From Cohnella fermenti (GTDB taxonomy: Bacteria; Bacillota; Bacilli; Paenibacillales; Paenibacillaceae): a stretch of DNA of 64,000 nucleotides. Below are positions 60,428 through 64,000 of the stretch, in pieces. The stretch's first letter is position 1. Each line of letters starts with the position of its first letter. The notes beneath the pieces are model-generated. The model did not search any database. It had not been told where the DNA came from and worked only from the letters and a program-made list of their open reading frames with translations. A program made the translations under genes and the position numbers. Where the stretch lies: assembly GCF_004801405.1 (NCBI RefSeq), contig NZ_SSOB01000030.1:1-64000 (forward strand), given 5' to 3'.

Positions 60428-62392
60428 GTGCGCCGCAACGCCATTGTAGGCTTACTATTCACCGCGGGGATCGCCCTGATGATCGCTCCGCTGATCGCGC
60501 CGCCCAAGACGGCCAAGTCCCCCGCCCCGAGTCCGAGTCCGGCTTCGTACCGATCGGAACAGCGGGTCCTGACGCCCCAGCAGGAGCATTCGTACAAGCA
60601 GATGAGCATCCAGCGCGACATGGACGCTTCCGAGAAGCTGTGCCGGCTCGACTGCTCCAGGGACGTTCACAAGTTCGTCGCCGAGCACGACCGCATTCCG
60701 ACCGCCGACCGCGCCTCCCACCTGAAGCAGATCGTTGCCGAGCATCCTCACATGGTTCGGGTCGAATGGGTTCGGGACGGAGTGCCCGTGCGGGAAGGCG
60801 ATGCGAAGGAGGAGCTGCTGAAGCTTGCCGCTTCGGACCTGGCCAAGGCGGAGACCGCCCTCAAGACGGGCAAGGGCTATGAGTCGGCATCCTTCAAGTA
60901 CGACGGCAAGAGCCACTTCGTCATCGCGGTTCCGGATGAGAGCGCAGGCGGAGACGGCGTCGTCGCGCTCGTCTGCACGGACATCGTCCAGGAGGTGGAA
61001 CGGCACCAGCGCCGCAACCTCCGCGTCGTTCCTTATCCGGCGGAAGGCCGCTACCGCCTCGAGTCGGTCATTCCGGGAACGAATAAGGATACGACCGTTC
61101 GCACGGGCGAGGACAACGGCAATGCCAGCCATTATGCGGTCGACGAGATCGTCGTGAAGTTCCGCAAGCCGCTTGAGGATCGCGAGCTGCTGAAGCTTCG
61201 CAAGGAGCTGGACCTGACGGTTGTCCGGCACCGCGGCCAGACGTACCTGTTCCGCTCGAAGAGCCGCAGCATGGATGAACTGAAGCATTATTTCACAGCC
61301 AAGTGGAACCCGATCTTCGCCGAACCGCATTATTTGTATCTGACGAACGTGGCGAACAAGACGAACGAGACGAATAAGACCGATAAGACGAATGCGATTA
61401 TCGTTCCGAACGACACCTTGTATTCCGATTACCAATGGAATCTGCCGGAGATCGCGACCGAACAAGGCTGGACCGTGACCCGCGGCGCGAACGACATCGT
61501 CGTGGCCGTCGTCGATACGGGTGTACAGCTCGACCATCCCGATCTTCAGGGACGGCTCGTGGAGGGCAGGAACATCATCGACCCGACGTCCGAGCCGCTC
61601 GACGATGTCGGCCACGGCACGCATGTCGCGGGCATTATCGCCGCCAAGGTCAACAACAATGAAGGCATTGCCGGAATGACCTGGGAGACGAAAATCATGC
61701 CCGTCAAGGTGCTCGACAGCACGGGAGCCGGGACAACGTATTCCGTGGCGGAAGGCATCATCTGGGCGACGGACCACGGTGCGAACGTCATCAACATGAG
61801 CCTGGGCAACTACGCATCGGCGGAATTCCTGCACGATGCGGTGAAGTACGCGCACGACAAGGGCGTCGTGCTGGTCGCCGCCAGCGGCAACGACAACACC
61901 GACCGCCCCGGCTACCCTGCCGCCTATCCGGAAGTGTTCGCCGTCGCCGCCACGAACGAAGACGAATCGAAGGCCGAATATTCCAATTACGGCGATTACA
62001 TCGACGTCGCCGCTCCCGGCACTTCGATTGCCAGCACGTACCCGGGCAGCCGTTATGCGGCGCTGTCCGGAACGTCCATGGCGAGCCCGCACGTCGCCGC
62101 GCTCGCCTCCCTCGTTCGCGCGGCGAACCCGTCGCTGACGAACGAGCAGGTCATGGAGCTGCTGCGAAGCACGGCCAAGGACCTTGGCTCCAGAGGCCGG
62201 GACAACGAATTCGGCTACGGACAGATCGACGCGGGCGCCGCCGTCGCTGCGGCGGGCTCGCAGCCGGGCAGCGCGAGCGGCACGGCCGGCACCGCCGCCG
62301 AGCTCGAAGCGCCTGGCGGCGGCACGCTGCGGCTGTATCCGCAGCGAATCAAGCGCGAGGTCGAGGAGCTGCTGCGACGCTCGATCCGCTGA
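60428..62392 (+). CDS. membrane-anchored S8 subtilisin-like serine protease
   Basis: An exported protease of 654 residues. An N-terminal hydrophobic segment (about 5-24, AIVGLLFTAGIALMIAPLIA) is followed by a Pro and Ser linker, two prodomain-like regions (about 60-300), an Asn, Lys and Thr repeat linker (NKTNETNKTDKTN), and the catalytic domain with Asp363 (VVDTGVQLDHPD), His397 (GHGTHVAGI) and Ser550 (SGTSMASPHVA). A Gly and Ala-rich tail ends it. The start is GTG 60428, 10 nt after AAGGAGG; the ATG at 60404 precedes this site. Confidence 0.93.
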   Translation: MRRNAIVGLLFTAGIALMIAPLIAPPKTAKSPAPSPSPASYRSEQRVLTPQQEHSYKQMSIQRDMDASEKLCRLDCSRDVHKFVAEHDRIPTADRASHLKQIVAEHPHMVRVEWVRDGVPVREGDAKEELLKLAASDLAKAETALKTGKGYESASFKYDGKSHFVIAVPDESAGGDGVVALVCTDIVQEVERHQRRNLRVVPYPAEGRYRLESVIPGTNKDTTVRTGEDNGNASHYAVDEIVVKFRKPLEDRELLKLRKELDLTVVRHRGQTYLFRSKSRSMDELKHYFTAKWNPIFAEPHYLYLTNVANKTNETNKTDKTNAIIVPNDTLYSDYQWNLPEIATEQGWTVTRGANDIVVAVVDTGVQLDHPDLQGRLVEGRNIIDPTSEPLDDVGHGTHVAGIIAAKVNNNEGIAGMTWETKIMPVKVLDSTGAGTTYSVAEGIIWATDHGANVINMSLGNYASAEFLHDAVKYAHDKGVVLVAASGNDNTDRPGYPAAYPEVFAVAATNEDESKAEYSNYGDYIDVAAPGTSIASTYPGSRYAALSGTSMASPHVAALASLVRAANPSLTNEQVMELLRSTAKDLGSRGRDNEFGYGQIDAGAAVAAAGSQPGSASGTAGTAAELEAPGGGTLRLYPQRIKREVEELLRRSIR

Positions 62393-62463
62393 TTCGGCTC
62401 CCGGTCTGTTGATTCGGCGCGAACCGGAGGTTAATGGCTGAGAGAGCCCGAAGAGGGAATGGA

Positions 62464-62507
62464 TGGCGCGCTTGCCCGTCAAGCGCCTCCTCCTCGTGGG
62501 GCTTTTT
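62464..62507 (+). terminator. possible terminator after the S8 protease gene
   Basis: GCGCTTG / CAAGCGC (62468-62486) and an overlapping GCCC...GGGC pairing followed by TTTTTGCTTTTG. The exact fold is unclear. The remainder of 62393-62747 holds an isolated palindrome and a candidate -10 TACAAT at 62691. Confidence 0.4.
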
Positions 62508-62561
62508 GCTTTTGATTTTTGCTTTTGGCCTAGCTCGCTCCACTAACGGTTGCTCCGCCGC

Positions 62562-62590
62562 CACGAATACCATTTTTCACATATAAATCC
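62562..62590. repeat. isolated copy of the palindrome family
   Basis: ATACCATTTTTCACATATAA keeps one arm (TTTTTCACAT) of the unit in arrays A-C; the other arm has diverged. No second unit lies 51-52 bp away. Confidence 0.5.
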
Positions 62591-62747
62591 TTCAGACACG
62601 GCCATCGACGTCCCGAGCCCGAGCACTCGCCGACTCTGGCAGACTGTGGAAGTGTCGCTTTTTCTTCATGCTTTTTTAAGCTTTTGCCTGTACAATGGAG
62701 GAAGCTATGTCCTTATGGCAATATGTCGACGGAAGGGAAGAGAATCC

Positions 62748-63461
62748 TTGCAACAGAAATCGCAGAAAAAAGCCGAGGAAAGAAAAAGGAAAGAACAACT
62801 AAAGAAACAGAAGCAGCAACGAATGAGAATCATCATGTGGGCGACCGCCGCCGCCTTCGTCGTCCTGATTGCCCTTCTTATCATTTTCAAGCCGGCGGAC
62901 AAGCCGCTGGCCTTGGATTATGACAACGCTCCTCTCCTGGGGTCGGAGGACGCTCCGGTCAAGCTCGCCGAATTCGGGGACTTCAAGTGTCCGGCTTGCC
63001 AATACTTTACCCTGAACGTTCTGCCCGAGATTCAGGAGAAGTACATCGACACCGGCAAGGTCTCGCTCTCCTTCTTCAACTATACGATCATCACCGGGTC
63101 CGGTCCGGCCGCCTTGGCCGCGCAATCGGTCTATCACCAGAACAACGACGCATTCTGGACGTACTACGAGGCGCTGTACAAGAATCAGCCCGACGAATCG
63201 ATCGACTGGGCGACGACCGACTACCTCGTCGATCTGGCGAAGTCGCTCGAGCTTGACATCGATTACGACCTGCTGAAGTCCGACATCGACAACAAGACGT
63301 ATCAGGACGTTATCGACAAGCAGAATAATCTTGCCCGTTCGGAGCAGTTCCCGGGAACTCCCGCCGTCCTCGTGGACGGGGAACGGCTCGATGACAGCGT
63401 CTCGCTCGACCCGGCCAAGTTCCTGCAACGAATTGAAGAGGCGGTCGCGGCCGCCGAATAG
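62748..63461 (+). CDS. bdbD: thiol-disulfide oxidoreductase, DsbA-like (BdbD)
   Basis: Membrane-anchored oxidase that forms disulfides in exported proteins. The 237 residues have a very basic N-terminus, one helix (about 28-47), and a thioredoxin fold with CPAC (81-84, DFKCPACQYF) and cis-Pro in PGTPAVLVDG. The start is uncertain: TTG 62748 with GGAAGGGAAG upstream fits the usual family N-terminus; ATG 62715 is an alternative with a 13-nt spacing from GGAGG. Confidence 0.9.
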   Translation: MQQKSQKKAEERKRKEQLKKQKQQRMRIIMWATAAAFVVLIALLIIFKPADKPLALDYDNAPLLGSEDAPVKLAEFGDFKCPACQYFTLNVLPEIQEKYIDTGKVSLSFFNYTIITGSGPAALAAQSVYHQNNDAFWTYYEALYKNQPDESIDWATTDYLVDLAKSLELDIDYDLLKSDIDNKTYQDVIDKQNNLARSEQFPGTPAVLVDGERLDDSVSLDPAKFLQRIEEAVAAAE

Positions 63462-63525
63462 AAGAACTCTTGATGCTGCACAAAAGAACTCTTTAATGAG
63501 AGAACGCTTGACGGAGGAATGACGC

Positions 63526-63966
63526 GTGGCTACCGCAATTCGCAATTACGGGCTGTATCTCGCCTGGGTCGTCTCGCTGGCGGCGACCGGAGGAAGCTTG
63601 TTCCTCAGCGAAGTAATGCACTATGTTCCCTGCGATCTGTGCTGGTATCAACGGATCTTGATGTATCCGCTGGTGCTGTTGCTCGGGCGGGCCGCCCTTA
63701 AGGACGATCGCCGAATCGTCGGGTATGCCCTTCCGCTGAGCATCATCGGCGGTCTGATCTCCATCTACCATTACGCGGAGCAGAAGGTGCCCGGCTTCAG
63801 CGGTGTCGTCCCCTGCCGCTCCGGCGTGCCCTGCAACAAGGATTACTTGGATTGGTTCGGCTTCATCACCATTCCGCTTCTCGCGCTGATCGCCTTCGCC
63901 ATGATCGCCGCCCTGCTGATCGCAGTGAAGACCGGAGCCAATAACGCCGAGACGGAAGAAGATTAA
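63526..63966 (+). CDS. bdbC: disulfide bond formation protein, DsbB-like (BdbC)
   Basis: Integral membrane quinone reductase that re-oxidises BdbD. The 146 residues have four helices and the two required cysteine pairs: C36-C39 (VPCDLCWYQRI) and C97-C103 (VPCRSGVPCNKD). GTG start with GGAGGAA upstream, 64 nt after bdbD. The last 34 bases of the window show nothing. Confidence 0.94.
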   Translation: MATAIRNYGLYLAWVVSLAATGGSLFLSEVMHYVPCDLCWYQRILMYPLVLLLGRAALKDDRRIVGYALPLSIIGGLISIYHYAEQKVPGFSGVVPCRSGVPCNKDYLDWFGFITIPLLALIAFAMIAALLIAVKTGANNAETEED

Positions 63967-64000
63967 ACTCCGCTGAAGAAGGATGCTGCGGATGCCGATT

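Noticed and set aside
62420..62460. Possible TPP riboswitch (GGCTGAGAGAG)
   Set aside because: Only the CTGAGA hexamer is present; the second conserved half is missing and no thiamine gene follows.
60455..62482. 675-codon open frame opposite the S8 protease
   Set aside because: Shadow of a gene with an intact catalytic triad; no ribosome site or family match.

Overview
The window is a chromosomal segment of a high-GC, endospore-forming member of the Firmicutes, most likely Paenibacillaceae (Paenibacillus or Cohnella type). The evidence is the division and cell-wall (dcw) cluster with sporulation genes embedded in it (spoVD, spoVE, spoIIGA-sigE-sigG, ylmC), a MurE of the meso-diaminopimelate type, bacillithiol synthesis (bshC), and frequent TTG and GTG starts behind strong GGAGG ribosome sites. 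No rRNA, tRNA or CRISPR array was seen.

Almost everything from 197 to 39351 is on the minus strand and is best read from high to low coordinates. First come rsfA, panE, a DUF3397 membrane protein, bshC, ahcY and a DUF4349 lipoprotein. The dcw cluster follows: mraZ, rsmH, ftsL, pbpB, spoVD, murE, murF, mraY, murD, spoVE/ftsW, murG, murB, murA, divIB, ftsA, ftsZ. After a 2-kb non-coding gap with an IS1595 remnant come spoIIGA, sigE, sigG and ylmC, then ylmD, ylmE, sepF, ylmG, ylmH, divIVA, and finally ileS behind a T-box leader. Together these genes make lipid II, build the divisome and start the mother-cell and forespore sigma cascade. Recognisable control sites include a T-box, MraZ boxes, a sigma-H promoter before ftsAZ and a Spo0A-type promoter before spoIIGA.

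From 39656 to 43754 lies a small DUF2626 gene that a 1.9-kb group II intron has separated from its own terminator, then a non-coding tract with tandem repeats, then a MidA-type methyltransferase. From 43975 to 52734 there are a secreted coiled-coil protein, an orphan solute-binding protein, PhoH, a YhcN-type lipoprotein, a small Cys-rich ORF, an LCP cell-wall ligase, a small conserved protein, YlaH and the GTPase TypA. From 52879 to the end come a membrane protein, two divergent TerC metal exporters, ThiI with its cysteine desulfurase, a lytic transglycosylase, DUF1540, YpuI, a membrane-anchored subtilase, and the BdbD/BdbC thiol-oxidation pair.

The most unusual structure is a family of short palindromes of the form ATGTGA-N4-TCACAT. 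They are arranged in three separate non-coding arrays (about 11250, 42081 and 55270) with a 51-52 bp period, plus one isolated copy near 62570. Their arms covary between units, and I do not recognise the family.
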